From Tabrizicola thermarum (GTDB taxonomy: Bacteria; Pseudomonadota; Alphaproteobacteria; Rhodobacterales; Rhodobacteraceae), in contig NZ_QMJY01000075.1 in assembly GCF_003574395.1 (NCBI RefSeq), positions 1 through 63,890 on the forward strand: a stretch of DNA of 63,890 nucleotides. The letters run 5' to 3'. Position numbers and translations under genes: made by a program. The notes beneath the pieces are model-generated. The model worked only from the letters and a program-made list of their open reading frames with translations. It did no database searches and had not been told where the DNA came from. Positions 8,986 to 17,188 of the stretch are shown here, piece after piece (within the stretch, counting starts at the first letter, position 1; every line of letters starts with the position of its first letter).

Positions 8986-9132
8986 TTCCGGCCATGCCGG
9001 AATGTGTAGCGAGTGGCCGGCATCCCCAGAGCCGGCAGGGGTGGGGCCCGCCGCATCAGCCTGTTTCAGGCTGTCGGCGGTGCCGATGAAATGCGGCGGG
9101 CCCGTGTTTGCCAGTAGGCGGATCTGATCCGC
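8986..9132. other. Dense cluster of perfect hairpins, candidate structured RNA or cruciform element
   Basis: Within a 380-base gene-free stretch (8888-9267) there are six perfect inverted repeats. H1 is 8986-9002 (TTCCGGC/GCCGGAA, 3-nt loop). H2 is 9016-9036 (GCCGGC/GCCGGC). A 13-bp outer stem at 9044-9056/9091-9103 (GGGCCCGCCGCAT) encloses two hairpins, 9057-9073 (CAGCCTG/CAGGCTG, 3-nt loop) and 9074-9086 (TCGGC/GCCGA, 3-nt loop), giving a three-way junction. H3 is 9118-9132 (GCGGAT/ATCCGC, 3-nt loop). It lies 136 bases before tdk on the same strand and ends without a T-run. It matches no RNA family that I recognise. Confidence 0.5.
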
Positions 9133-9267
9133 AATTGTGTGTGTGCCTGTGGCGTTGTGTGTTGTTCCGGGCCTGTTCTTCTGCCCCGTAAGTGGTTCCC
9201 GTCGGTAAACCGGGTCGCGCCTGCCGTCTTGCAGCGCGGCCCGGTGATCGGCTAGGGCTTTACCGCC

Positions 9268-9846
9268 ATGGCCAAACTCTATTTCCACTATTCGACGATG
9301 AACGCGGGGAAATCGACCTCGCTTCTGCAAGCCTCGCACAACTATCGCGAAGGCGGGATGCAGACCTATCTTGTCACAGCGCAGTTCGACAACCGGGCCG
9401 GTCAGGGCCGGATCGCCAGCCGCATCGGCATCGGCGAGGATGCCGACACCTTCGGCCCGGACGAAGACATGTTCGAAAAGCTGAAGTCGCGCTTTTCAAA
9501 GGGCCCCGTTGCCTGCGTCTTCATCGACGAAGCGCAGTTTCTGTCCAAGTCGCAGGTCTGGCAGCTGGCCCGGGCCGTGGACGATCTGGGCGTGCCCGTC
9601 ATGTGCTACGGCCTGCGGGTGGATTTCCAGGGCAACCTCTTTCCTGGCTCGGCAGCCCTTCTGGCCTGGGCCGACGAGATGCGCGAGGTCCGCACCATCT
9701 GCCACTGCGGCAAGAAGGCCACCATGGTCATCCGCCGCGGCCCGGACGGTCGCGCCCTGACGGACGGCGACCAGGTGGTCATCGGCGGGAACGAGACCTA
9801 CGTCAGCCTCTGCCGCCGTCACTGGCGCGAGGCGGTGGGCGACTGA
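9268..9846 (+). CDS. tdk: Thymidine kinase (type II)
   Basis: 192 aa. Phosphorylates thymidine and deoxyuridine with ATP in pyrimidine salvage. The P-loop is STMNAGKST near residue 12, the Walker-B-like segment is CVFIDEAQFLS, the DF/GLR substrate segment is CYGLRVDFQGNLFPGS, and zinc ligands lie in the lasso region (ICHCGKKA and SLCRRH). Length and motifs are complete. The last 28 bases overlap convergently with the 3' end of the DMT exporter gene. Thymidine phosphorylase and other salvage enzymes are encoded 6 kb away on the opposite strand. Confidence 0.96.
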   Translation: MAKLYFHYSTMNAGKSTSLLQASHNYREGGMQTYLVTAQFDNRAGQGRIASRIGIGEDADTFGPDEDMFEKLKSRFSKGPVACVFIDEAQFLSKSQVWQLARAVDDLGVPVMCYGLRVDFQGNLFPGSAALLAWADEMREVRTICHCGKKATMVIRRGPDGRALTDGDQVVIGGNETYVSLCRRHWREAVGD

Positions 9847-10766
9847 TCCGGCGTCGGCTCGCGCACCGGGCGGGCGATCAGCGCTCCGGCCACGAAGATC
9901 AGCCCCATCCCCGCGATGGCGATCCAGGTCAACCTTTCGCCCCAGAGGATCAGACCCCAGGCGGCCGAGGCGGGCAGGATGACGTATTCGAAGACCGACA
10001 CGCGTGAGGCTTCGGCGATCTGGTAGGCCCTCACGATCATCCCCACCCCCAGAAGCGAGCCTGCCGCCTGCACGAAGGTCCACCACAGGAATTCGCCCGT
10101 GGGCCAGACCGGCCCGCGCTGAAGAAAGCCCCCGGGCCCGTCCGGCACCGGCAGCGGAAAGACCCACAGCACGGCCATCCCGACCAGCCCGATGACGCCG
10201 AGCATCCCGAAGAACCCGGCCACCACCGTCTCGGCGCTTTCGCCCTCGCACCAGCGCCGGGTGGCGATGTTGCCCATCGCGTACAGCGCCCCCGCGATCA
10301 CCGGCAGCAGGGCAGCCAGTGAGGCCCCCGCCATCGCCTCGGGTCCAAGCACCATCACGACCCCGGCAAAGCCGATAAAGACCGCCACGATCTGCAGGCC
10401 GCTGATCGACTGGGCGTAGAGAAACCTTTGGATGAGCAGCACGAAGATCGGCGCGGTGAACAGGCCGGCCGCGACCTGCGCCACCGGCAGAAAGGCCAGC
10501 GCGCCGAAATAGATCACCATCGCCGCGCCGTGGATTGCGGAACGCGCCAGCACCGCCCCGGGCCGCTTTGGCCGCAGGTGCAGGCCCAGCGGCAGCGCCA
10601 CCAGCGCCAGGATCGCAAAGGCCATCGCCGTCCGCGTGGCATGGAACTGCCAAAGCCCCCCGTCCCGCGCGATCACCCGCACATAATTGTCGGTGAAGGC
10701 GATGACGAAAGCGTAGATCAGCACCGCGCCAAAGGCGGCCAGAGTTCGGTTCTGCGGTGCGCTCAT
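9819..10766 (-). CDS. EamA/DMT-family permease
   Basis: 315 aa from ATG 10766 (MSAPQNRTLAAFGAV); the frame extends to 10955 but without membrane-protein character. About ten hydrophobic helices form two repeated EamA domains (for example LAAFGAVLIYAFVIAF, TAMAFAILALVALPLGL, then GLILWGERLTWIAIAGMGLIFVAGALI near the C-terminus). This drug/metabolite transporter fold usually exports metabolites or amino-acid derivatives; the substrate is unknown. The coding end overlaps tdk tail to tail by 28 bp, an unusually tight arrangement. Confidence 0.88.
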   Translation of the reverse strand: MSAPQNRTLAAFGAVLIYAFVIAFTDNYVRVIARDGGLWQFHATRTAMAFAILALVALPLGLHLRPKRPGAVLARSAIHGAAMVIYFGALAFLPVAQVAAGLFTAPIFVLLIQRFLYAQSISGLQIVAVFIGFAGVVMVLGPEAMAGASLAALLPVIAGALYAMGNIATRRWCEGESAETVVAGFFGMLGVIGLVGMAVLWVFPLPVPDGPGGFLQRGPVWPTGEFLWWTFVQAAGSLLGVGMIVRAYQIAEASRVSVFEYVILPASAAWGLILWGERLTWIAIAGMGLIFVAGALIARPVREPTPDQSPTASRQ

Positions 10767-10954
10767 CTGCCGGTCCGGGTTGTTCCTCGCCCTCAATGCC
10801 GGGCTTGACGCGCCATCGCCTGCCCGAACGCGACGCAACGCGGCAGTTCCCGGTCGCGGATGCGCCTTCGCTGCCGTCTTCGGCCCGGGGGTCATTGTCG
10901 ACGCCCGACGGGCCGGATAGACTTGGGCACAAACAGGCAGAGACCCTCCGGCCA

Positions 10955-11977
10955 ATGACGGCGTTGAAGAAGTATCAGAGGCTGGAATGCGGCGGCCTGT
11001 GGCGCGAGACGCCGCAGGATCAGCGGCGCGAGGTCCTGGTCCGGTTCGGCGATGCGACGCTGGTCCTGTCCGATCCGAAAAGCGGCACCGCCATCAGCCA
11101 CTGGTCGCTTCCGGCCATCGAACGGATCAACAAGGGCGAAGAGCCGCCGGTCTTTGCGCCGGGCACGGATGCCAGCGAAAGCCTGGAACTGACCGACCCC
11201 GACATGATCGCCGCCCTCGGGGCGGTGCGCCATGCCGTGCAGGCGGCTGCCTCCCGCCCAGGCCGTTTGCGCGGCGTGCTTCTGGGCGGGGCGACGCTGG
11301 CGGTGCTTGCGGTCGCGGTGATCTGGCTGCCGGGGGCGCTGGTGCGCCACACCGCCTCGGTCGTCCCACCCGCGCAGCGCGCCGATCTGGGCCAGCGCGC
11401 GCTGGACGATCTGGCCCGGGTGACCGGCGCGAACTGCCAGAACCGGCTTGGCCTGCAAGCCCTTGCCCGCCTGTCCGAGCGGGTGTTCGGACCGCTCGAC
11501 ACGCCGATCCTTTACGTCATGCCCGAAGGTGTCGAACAGCCGCTGCACTTGCCGGGCGACGTGATCGTCCTGCCGCGCCGGATGATCGAACAGGCGAACG
11601 GTCCCGAAGCCGTGGCCGGCGCGGCGCTGGTCGAACGGCTGCGCGCCCGGGCCGAGGACCCGATCATCCCGATGTTGCAATATGCCGGGTTGCGGGCGAC
11701 GCTCCAGCTTCTGACCACTGCGGACCTGCCCGACGAGGCCATCGCCGGCTATGGCGAGGCGCTGTTGCGCAGCCCGCCCCTTGCCCTGCCCGACGCCCAT
11801 GTGCTGGCCGCCTTCGAGGCCGCGCAGATCCCGGCAACCCCCTATGCGCTGGCCATCGACCCGCAGGGGACCACCACCTCGGGCCTGCTTGCGAACGATC
11901 CCTACAAGGGCCTTGCCCCCTCGCCCCTGATCCCGGACGACTCCTGGATCGCGCTGCAGGGCATCTGCGGAAACTGA
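10955..11977 (+). CDS. Membrane-anchored hypothetical protein with a degenerate M48-peptidase-like domain
   Basis: 340 aa from ATG 10955. Residues 1-100 are a soluble domain (KYQRLECGGLWRE...VLVRFGDATLVLSDP..AISHWSL); one TM helix follows at about 106-126 (VLLGGATLAVLAVAVIWLPG). The C-terminal part resembles the membrane-facing fold of M48 peptidases: LDTPILYVMPEGV, LPGDVIVLPRRMIEQANGPEAVAGAALVER. In active M48 enzymes the matching helix carries HExxH; here it reads ALVERLRAR, so a catalytic zinc site is absent. The family link is inference from pattern. Function is unknown. It is divergent from the DMT exporter and convergent with the SPOR gene. Confidence 0.7.
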   Translation: MTALKKYQRLECGGLWRETPQDQRREVLVRFGDATLVLSDPKSGTAISHWSLPAIERINKGEEPPVFAPGTDASESLELTDPDMIAALGAVRHAVQAAASRPGRLRGVLLGGATLAVLAVAVIWLPGALVRHTASVVPPAQRADLGQRALDDLARVTGANCQNRLGLQALARLSERVFGPLDTPILYVMPEGVEQPLHLPGDVIVLPRRMIEQANGPEAVAGAALVERLRARAEDPIIPMLQYAGLRATLQLLTTADLPDEAIAGYGEALLRSPPLALPDAHVLAAFEAAQIPATPYALAIDPQGTTTSGLLANDPYKGLAPSPLIPDDSWIALQGICGN

Positions 11978-11996
11978 CCGGACGGCCCCGTCGGCC

Positions 11997-12541
11997 TCAA
12001 GGCCCCATCACGGCGGCATCGGGAAAACCGTTGCCCCGCAGGGCAGTCTGCGCCGCAGTCGCCGCTGTCGCATCGGCAAAGGGACCGGCAAACACCGTGA
12101 CCAGCGTGGCGCCGCCCTGCAGCCGACCGCGCACCACCGGGTAGCCCAGCGCGCGCAGCCTTTCTTCGGCCTTGTCCGACGACTCGGCAAGGTCATAGCT
12201 GCCGACGACCACGAAATACCCGCCCACGGCTGCCGAAGGTGCTGGCGCGGCGACCGGCGCAGCATCTCCGGGGGCATAGGGCTTTGCACCGATCTCTTCG
12301 GCCACCGGCACCCGCCGGCCCGAGGGCGGATTGTCGCAGACCGGCGTGCCTCCGCGCGACACCCGCGGCACCCAGACGACTTCGCCTGCGCTTCCGGCGC
12401 GGACAAACATGCAGCCCCGGGAATCGACGTATTGCTGGCCGGCATAGTCGGCCGGAGGCAGTTCCGCCGGACGCAGGATGTCCCGCGCAAGGCCCGGCCC
12501 GGCCTGGCCAAGGACCAGAGCCGCGACCAGCGCGCCCCGCA

Positions 12542-12542
<1 letters not shown>
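11997..12542 (-). CDS. SPOR-domain exported protein
   Basis: 181 aa from the ATG at 12542, which overlaps the upp stop codon (TGATG). A signal peptide is evident (MRGALVAALVLGQAGPGLA). The middle region has a cysteine pair (SRGCMFVRAG, GTPVCDNPPSG). The last 75 residues form a SPOR fold: GYFVVVGSYDLAESSDKAEERLRALGYPVVRGRL...VTVFAGPFADATAATAA. SPOR domains bind peptidoglycan strands stripped of stem peptides, so the protein probably acts in the periplasm at division sites. Its place as the last gene of a nucleoside-salvage run is probably co-transcription without shared function. Confidence 0.85.
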
Positions 12543-13174
<632 letters not shown>

Positions 13175-13177
13175 TCC

Positions 13178-14155
13178 TCAGGCCTCCAGCAGCTTTCCGA
13201 TCCTTGCCCTGGTATCGGCATCGCAGAATGCCGCGTCAAGCGACTGCCGCGCGATGCGCCGGAATTGCGCCTCGTCCCAGTCGAAAGCCCGGTGCAGTTC
13301 CTCGTATTCCCGCACCATCGTGGTGTGGAAGAAGGGCGGATCGTCGGTGCTGACCGTCACCTTCACCCCCCGCCGGTCCAGTTCGTTGATCGGATGCGCC
13401 TTGAAGCCCGGATAGATGCCCAGCGTCACATTCGACCCCGGACAGACCTCCAGCACGATCCCCCTTTCGGCCAGCTCGTCGACCAGCGCAAGGTCCTCGA
13501 TCGCCCGCACCCCATGTCCGATCCGCTCCACCGCCAGATCGCGCACCGCGTCCCGCACGCTATCCGGCCCGCCCCATTCCCCGGCATGGGCCGTAAGCCG
13601 CAGCCCCGCCTCTCGCGCGCAATCGAAGGCCCAGCGGAAATCCCTGGGCGCGCCGATCTTCTCGTCCCCCGCGATCCCGAACCCGACGATCCAGTCCCCG
13701 GCCGTCTCGGCCGCACAGATCGCCGTCTCCCGCGCCTTTTCAGACCCGAAATGCCGGATGCAGGTGATGATACCCCGCAGGGTGATCCCATGGTCCCGCT
13801 CAGCCTGATCTGCCGCCTCCCGCATCGCATGCAGGTATTCGCGCCAGGCCCCCGGATCGCGCCCTCCGCAGAAATCGGGCGACAGGAAGGTCTCGGAATA
13901 GACGACCCCCGACTTCGCCGATTCCTCCAGGACCGCCAGCACCAGCCGCTGGTAATCGCGCGGAGACTGCAAGGCCGAGGTCGCCGCCTCATAGACCTTC
14001 AGGAAATCCCGGAAGTCCCTGTAGCGGTAATTCCCGCGTTCGTCGAAGACACCCGATATGTCCAGATGCTTCTCTCTCGCCAGCCCCGCGATGAAGGCCG
14101 GCGGCGCCGCGCCTTCCAGATGCAGATGCAGTTCGACCTTCGGCAATCCGTCCAC
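13178..14155 (-). CDS. add: Adenosine deaminase
   Basis: 325 aa from a GTG at 14155, chosen because AGGGAG lies 6 bases upstream; a TTG at 14185 would place the start inside a repeated 22-nt motif. Zinc ligands are visible in LPKVELHLHLEGA (HxH), LTAHAGEWGGPDSV (H and the catalytic region), ERIGHGVRA and VTVSTDDPPFF (Asp). It hydrolyses adenosine to inosine; adenine-deaminase relatives share the fold, but the DDPPFFHTTM region fits adenosine deaminase better. A GC-rich hairpin separates it from deoB upstream, so it may have some separate expression within the run. Confidence 0.87.
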   Translation of the reverse strand: MDGLPKVELHLHLEGAAPPAFIAGLAREKHLDISGVFDERGNYRYRDFRDFLKVYEAATSALQSPRDYQRLVLAVLEESAKSGVVYSETFLSPDFCGGRDPGAWREYLHAMREAADQAERDHGITLRGIITCIRHFGSEKARETAICAAETAGDWIVGFGIAGDEKIGAPRDFRWAFDCAREAGLRLTAHAGEWGGPDSVRDAVRDLAVERIGHGVRAIEDLALVDELAERGIVLEVCPGSNVTLGIYPGFKAHPINELDRRGVKVTVSTDDPPFFHTTMVREYEELHRAFDWDEAQFRRIARQSLDAAFCDADTRARIGKLLEA

Positions 14156-14169
14156 GAAACGCTCCCTGA

Positions 14170-14191
14170 TTTCATCTGTCCACAAATATCC
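14170..14191. repeat. 22-nt repeated motif, copy 1
   Basis: TTTCATCTGTCCACAAATAT followed by CC. An exact second copy lies at 59597-59618. In both places it stands between two minus-strand genes, next to a G-rich hairpin that follows the upstream gene's stop. Function unknown. Confidence 0.75.
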
Positions 14192-14198
14192 CGGGGGT

Positions 14199-14216
14199 CC
14201 GGGGGCTGGCCCCCGG
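14199..14216 (-). terminator. GC-rich hairpin after deoB
   Basis: CCGGGGGC/GCCCCCGG is a perfect 8-bp inverted repeat with a 2-nt centre, 12 bases past the deoB stop. On the minus strand the sequence after it is CCCCCGGGATATTTG rather than a T-run, so it would be at most a weak terminator or an mRNA-stabilising end. Confidence 0.5.
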
Positions 14217-14227
14217 TCCGACAGCGG

Positions 14228-15424
14228 TCACAGGAAACTCCGCCCCGGACCTTGCGCGCCCACCCCCAGATGCGCCGCGACGCTCGCCCCCACATCCACG
14301 AATCCGCACAGGCCCACCTCGCGCAGACCGGCGCCCCAGCCTGCCACCGGCACGCGTTCGCGGGTATGCTCCGTCCCGCGCCAGGTCGGGTCATTGCCAT
14401 GATCCGCCGTGAAGATCGCAAGATCCCCCGGTCGCAGCCGGGCGAAGAACCGGGGAAGGCCCGCATCGAACCACTCCAGAGCCCGGGCATACCCGGCGAC
14501 GTCGCGCGGATGACCATACAGCGTGTCGAACTCCACGAAGTTCGCAAAGGTCAAGCTGCCGTCTTCCGCCTCGGCCCCAAGCCGGACCAGATGTTCGAAA
14601 AGGTCAGCATCGGACTTGCCCTTCCACAGCTTGCCGATCCCCCGCATCGAGAAGATGTCGCCGATCTTGCCGATCGCATGCGTCGCCCGCCCCGCGCCCG
14701 CCACCCAGTCCAGCAGCGTCGGCGCGGGCGGTTCGATGGCAAAGTCCCTGCGGTTCGAGGTCCGCCGGAAATCGCCGCAGGTCCCGATGAAAGGCCGCGC
14801 GATGACCCGCCCGACCTTCCGCGCGTGCAGCATCGGCGCCAGATAGGCGCAGAGCTTCAACAGCCGATCCAGCCCGAAGGCCTCTTCATGCGCGGCGATC
14901 TGAAACACGCTGTCCGCGCTGGTGTAGCAGATCGGCCAGCCGGTCCGCAGATGTTCCTCGCAATGCTCCGCGATGATCGGCACGCCCGAGGCATGGCAGT
15001 TGCCGAGGATCCCTTCGGTCCCCGCCAGCCGGCAGACTTCGGCCACGATGTCAGGCGGGAAGGCCGGCACCGTGTCGGGGAAATAGGTCCAGTCCCAGGG
15101 GACCGGAACGCCCGCCAGTTCCCAGTGCCCGGACGGCGTATCCTTGCCGCGCGACACCTCTTCTGCCGCGCCCCACAGCCCCTCGGGCCGCGCGTCCAGC
15201 CCCGGCGTCGCGGCCCCCGAGGCCAGCCGGATTGCCGCCCCGAGGCCCAGCCGGTCAAGGTTCGGCAGCTTCAGCGGACCGGTGCGCCCCACCTCGGCCC
15301 GGCCCTCGGCACAAGCCGCCGCGATGTGACCCAGCGTGTTCGCCCCCTCGTCGCCAAAGGACGACGCATCCGGCGCGCCGCCGCAGCCTACCGAGTCCAT
15401 CACGATCAGGAACGCACGCGCCAT
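14228..15424 (-). CDS. deoB: Phosphopentomutase
   Basis: 398 aa from the ATG at 15424 (MARAFLIVMDSVGCGGAPDA). Interconverts (deoxy)ribose-1-phosphate and ribose-5-phosphate, feeding phosphorylase products into the pentose phosphate pathway. The alkaline-phosphatase-superfamily metal motifs are at the N-terminus (DSVGCGGAPD) and C-terminus (FTADHGNDPTWRGTEHTRE), with the GHWEL segment (PSGHWELAGVPV) between. One base separates its start from the deoA stop, as expected of an operon. Confidence 0.96.
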   Translation of the reverse strand: MARAFLIVMDSVGCGGAPDASSFGDEGANTLGHIAAACAEGRAEVGRTGPLKLPNLDRLGLGAAIRLASGAATPGLDARPEGLWGAAEEVSRGKDTPSGHWELAGVPVPWDWTYFPDTVPAFPPDIVAEVCRLAGTEGILGNCHASGVPIIAEHCEEHLRTGWPICYTSADSVFQIAAHEEAFGLDRLLKLCAYLAPMLHARKVGRVIARPFIGTCGDFRRTSNRRDFAIEPPAPTLLDWVAGAGRATHAIGKIGDIFSMRGIGKLWKGKSDADLFEHLVRLGAEAEDGSLTFANFVEFDTLYGHPRDVAGYARALEWFDAGLPRFFARLRPGDLAIFTADHGNDPTWRGTEHTRERVPVAGWGAGLREVGLCGFVDVGASVAAHLGVGAQGPGRSFL

Positions 15425-15425
15425 C

Positions 15426-16736
15426 TCAGCCGATCCTCTTCTGCACCAGGTCCGGCTCCTCGGGCGGGGTGGGCCCGACCACATAGGCCGCCTGCACCGC
15501 CTTGACCGCCGCCTTTGCCGCCTCTTCGGTCACCGCATGGACCATGGCCAGCGGCACGCCTGCCCCGGTTTCCTCGCCGATCCCCGCGAGGTCCGACAAC
15601 CCGACCGAGGGGTTGACCCGGTCGCCCTCGCGCAACCGCCCGCCGCCCAGATGCACCACCGCCAGCCCCAGCGCCTCGCCGTCGATCGCCGTGACGAACC
15701 CGTCCTCAAGGGCCGGGACTTCCATCATCACCGGGGCCGAGGGCAGCCGGTCCGGCCAGCGTTCCACGAAATCCGCAGGCCCCCCCTGCGCCACGACCAT
15801 GCGCCCGAAACACTCGGCCGCGGCGCCCGATTCCAGCGCCTCGGCGATGCGCCCCTCGCCATCCGCCGCGTCGCTGGCAAGCCCCGCCAGCGCCAGCAGC
15901 TCGCCGCCCAGCGCCACCGTCACGTCCCACAACGCCACATTGACCGAGGTCCCGGTGAGCGTCTCCATCACCTCGATCACCTCCAGCGCATTGCCCGCGG
16001 CCGTGGCCAGGGGTTGCGACATGTCGGTGATGAGGGCGCTGGTCATGCACCCCGCCCCCTGCGCCGTCCTGACCAGCGACCGCGCCAGCGCTTCGGCCTG
16101 TTCCGTCGTCTTCATGAAGGCGCCCGAGCCGCATTTCACATCCAGCACCAGCGCCTCGAGCCCCGCCGCCAGCTTCTTCGACAGGATCGAGGCGGTGATG
16201 AGGTCGATGCTCTCCACCGTCGCCGAGACATCGCGGATCGCATAAAGCCGCCGGTCCGCCGGGGCGAGGTCGGCGCTGGCCGCCACGATGGCGCAATGCA
16301 CCTCGGCCATCTGCTTGCGCAGCGCCGCCTCTGTCAGTCCGGTGCGGAACCCCGGGATCGCCTCCAGCTTGTCCAGCGTCCCCCCGGTATGGCCAAGGCC
16401 CCGACCCGAGATCATCGGCACATAGGCCCCGCAGACCGCCAGCGCAGGCGCCAGAAGCAGCGAGGTGCAATCGCCGATCCCCCCCGTGGAATGCTTGTCC
16501 ACCACCGGACCCGGCAGGTCCCAGTCCAGCACCTTCCCGCTGTCGCGCATCCCCCGTGTCAGCGCGACCCGGCCTTCCTCGGACAGACCCTTCAGCAGCA
16601 CCGCCATCGCGAAGGCCCCCGCCTGCGCATCCGTGACCTCGCCCGAGGCCAGCCCCGCCGCGAACCAGCGCAGATCGTCGGTGGATGGCTGTCTCCCGTC
16701 CCGGATCTTCGCAATCACCCCGCGCGCGTCGGTCAT
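15426..16736 (-). CDS. deoA: Thymidine phosphorylase
   Basis: 436 aa from ATG 16736, which overlaps the cdd stop (ATGA at 16733-16736). Cleaves thymidine with phosphate to thymine and deoxyribose-1-phosphate. Signature VVDKHSTGGIGDCTSLLLAP (phosphate and nucleoside binding) and MISGRGLGHTGGTLDKLE are exact for the family, and KCGSGAFMKT follows. The C-terminal half is complete. Together with cdd and deoB it forms the core pyrimidine-nucleoside catabolic unit. Confidence 0.96.
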   Translation of the reverse strand: MTDARGVIAKIRDGRQPSTDDLRWFAAGLASGEVTDAQAGAFAMAVLLKGLSEEGRVALTRGMRDSGKVLDWDLPGPVVDKHSTGGIGDCTSLLLAPALAVCGAYVPMISGRGLGHTGGTLDKLEAIPGFRTGLTEAALRKQMAEVHCAIVAASADLAPADRRLYAIRDVSATVESIDLITASILSKKLAAGLEALVLDVKCGSGAFMKTTEQAEALARSLVRTAQGAGCMTSALITDMSQPLATAAGNALEVIEVMETLTGTSVNVALWDVTVALGGELLALAGLASDAADGEGRIAEALESGAAAECFGRMVVAQGGPADFVERWPDRLPSAPVMMEVPALEDGFVTAIDGEALGLAVVHLGGGRLREGDRVNPSVGLSDLAGIGEETGAGVPLAMVHAVTEEAAKAAVKAVQAAYVVGPTPPEEPDLVQKRIG

Positions 16737-17125
16737 GTGCGCTCCATATGCGCGGCGCTGAACACCCCCGGGAGCAGTTCTGCCACCGTCATCACCTTCT
16801 GCTTGCCGTCCGTGGTGCAAAGCGTGACCCTGACGTCCTGGCCCGCAAACTCGGCGATCTTCTGACGGCAGCCGCCGCAGGGGGGCACCGGTTCGGGGCT
16901 GTCGGCGATCACGCAGACCTCGGCGATCCGCGTGTCGCCCGCCGCGATCATCGCCGCGATCGCACCCGCCTCGGCGCAGGTGCCTTCCGGGTAGGCCACG
17001 TTCTCGACGTTGCAGCCGACATGCACCGCCCCGGTCGTGGACCGCAGCGCAGCCCCCACCTTGAACCGCGAATAGGGCGCATAGGCCCGGTCCCGCACCG
17101 CCGTTGCAGCCTCAAGCAGCGTCAT
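16733..17125 (-). CDS. cdd: Cytidine deaminase
   Basis: 130 aa from ATG 17125, preceded by AGGGGGT; an ATG 21 bases upstream (17146) lies inside an operator-like palindrome and is less likely. Zinc motifs are complete: CNVENVAYPEGTCAEAGAIAAM (Cys-Ala-Glu) and PEPVPPCGGCRQKI. Deaminates cytidine and deoxycytidine to uridine or deoxyuridine, the first step of the salvage run that follows. The length matches tetrameric cytidine deaminases. Confidence 0.96.
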   Translation of the reverse strand: MTLLEAATAVRDRAYAPYSRFKVGAALRSTTGAVHVGCNVENVAYPEGTCAEAGAIAAMIAAGDTRIAEVCVIADSPEPVPPCGGCRQKIAEFAGQDVRVTLCTTDGKQKVMTVAELLPGVFSAAHMERT

Positions 17126-17138
17126 CGCCACCCCCTGT

Positions 17139-17154
17139 TTGACCATTTGGTCAG
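17139..17154. promoter_or_regulatory. RutR-type operator before cdd
   Basis: TTGACCATTTGGTCAG matches the published RutR consensus TTGACCAnnTGGTCAA at 13 of the 14 specified positions; the core TGACCA-TT-TGGTCA is a perfect inverted repeat. RutR is a TetR-family regulator that senses uracil. The site lies 14 bases upstream of the chosen cdd start and heads the pyrimidine salvage run. Confidence 0.7.
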
Positions 17155-17188
17155 AGTGTGGGCCGAAGGCGCGCGTTCCGCAAGCCGC

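Noticed and set aside
8986-9132. Identity as 6S, SRP, RNase P or tmRNA
   Set aside because: None of their conserved core sequences could be found on either strand, so only a generic structured-element call is made.
14155-14185. TTG at 14185 as the add start
   Set aside because: It lies within the 22-nt repeated motif; the GTG at 14155 has AGGGAG at good spacing and the family alignment begins there.
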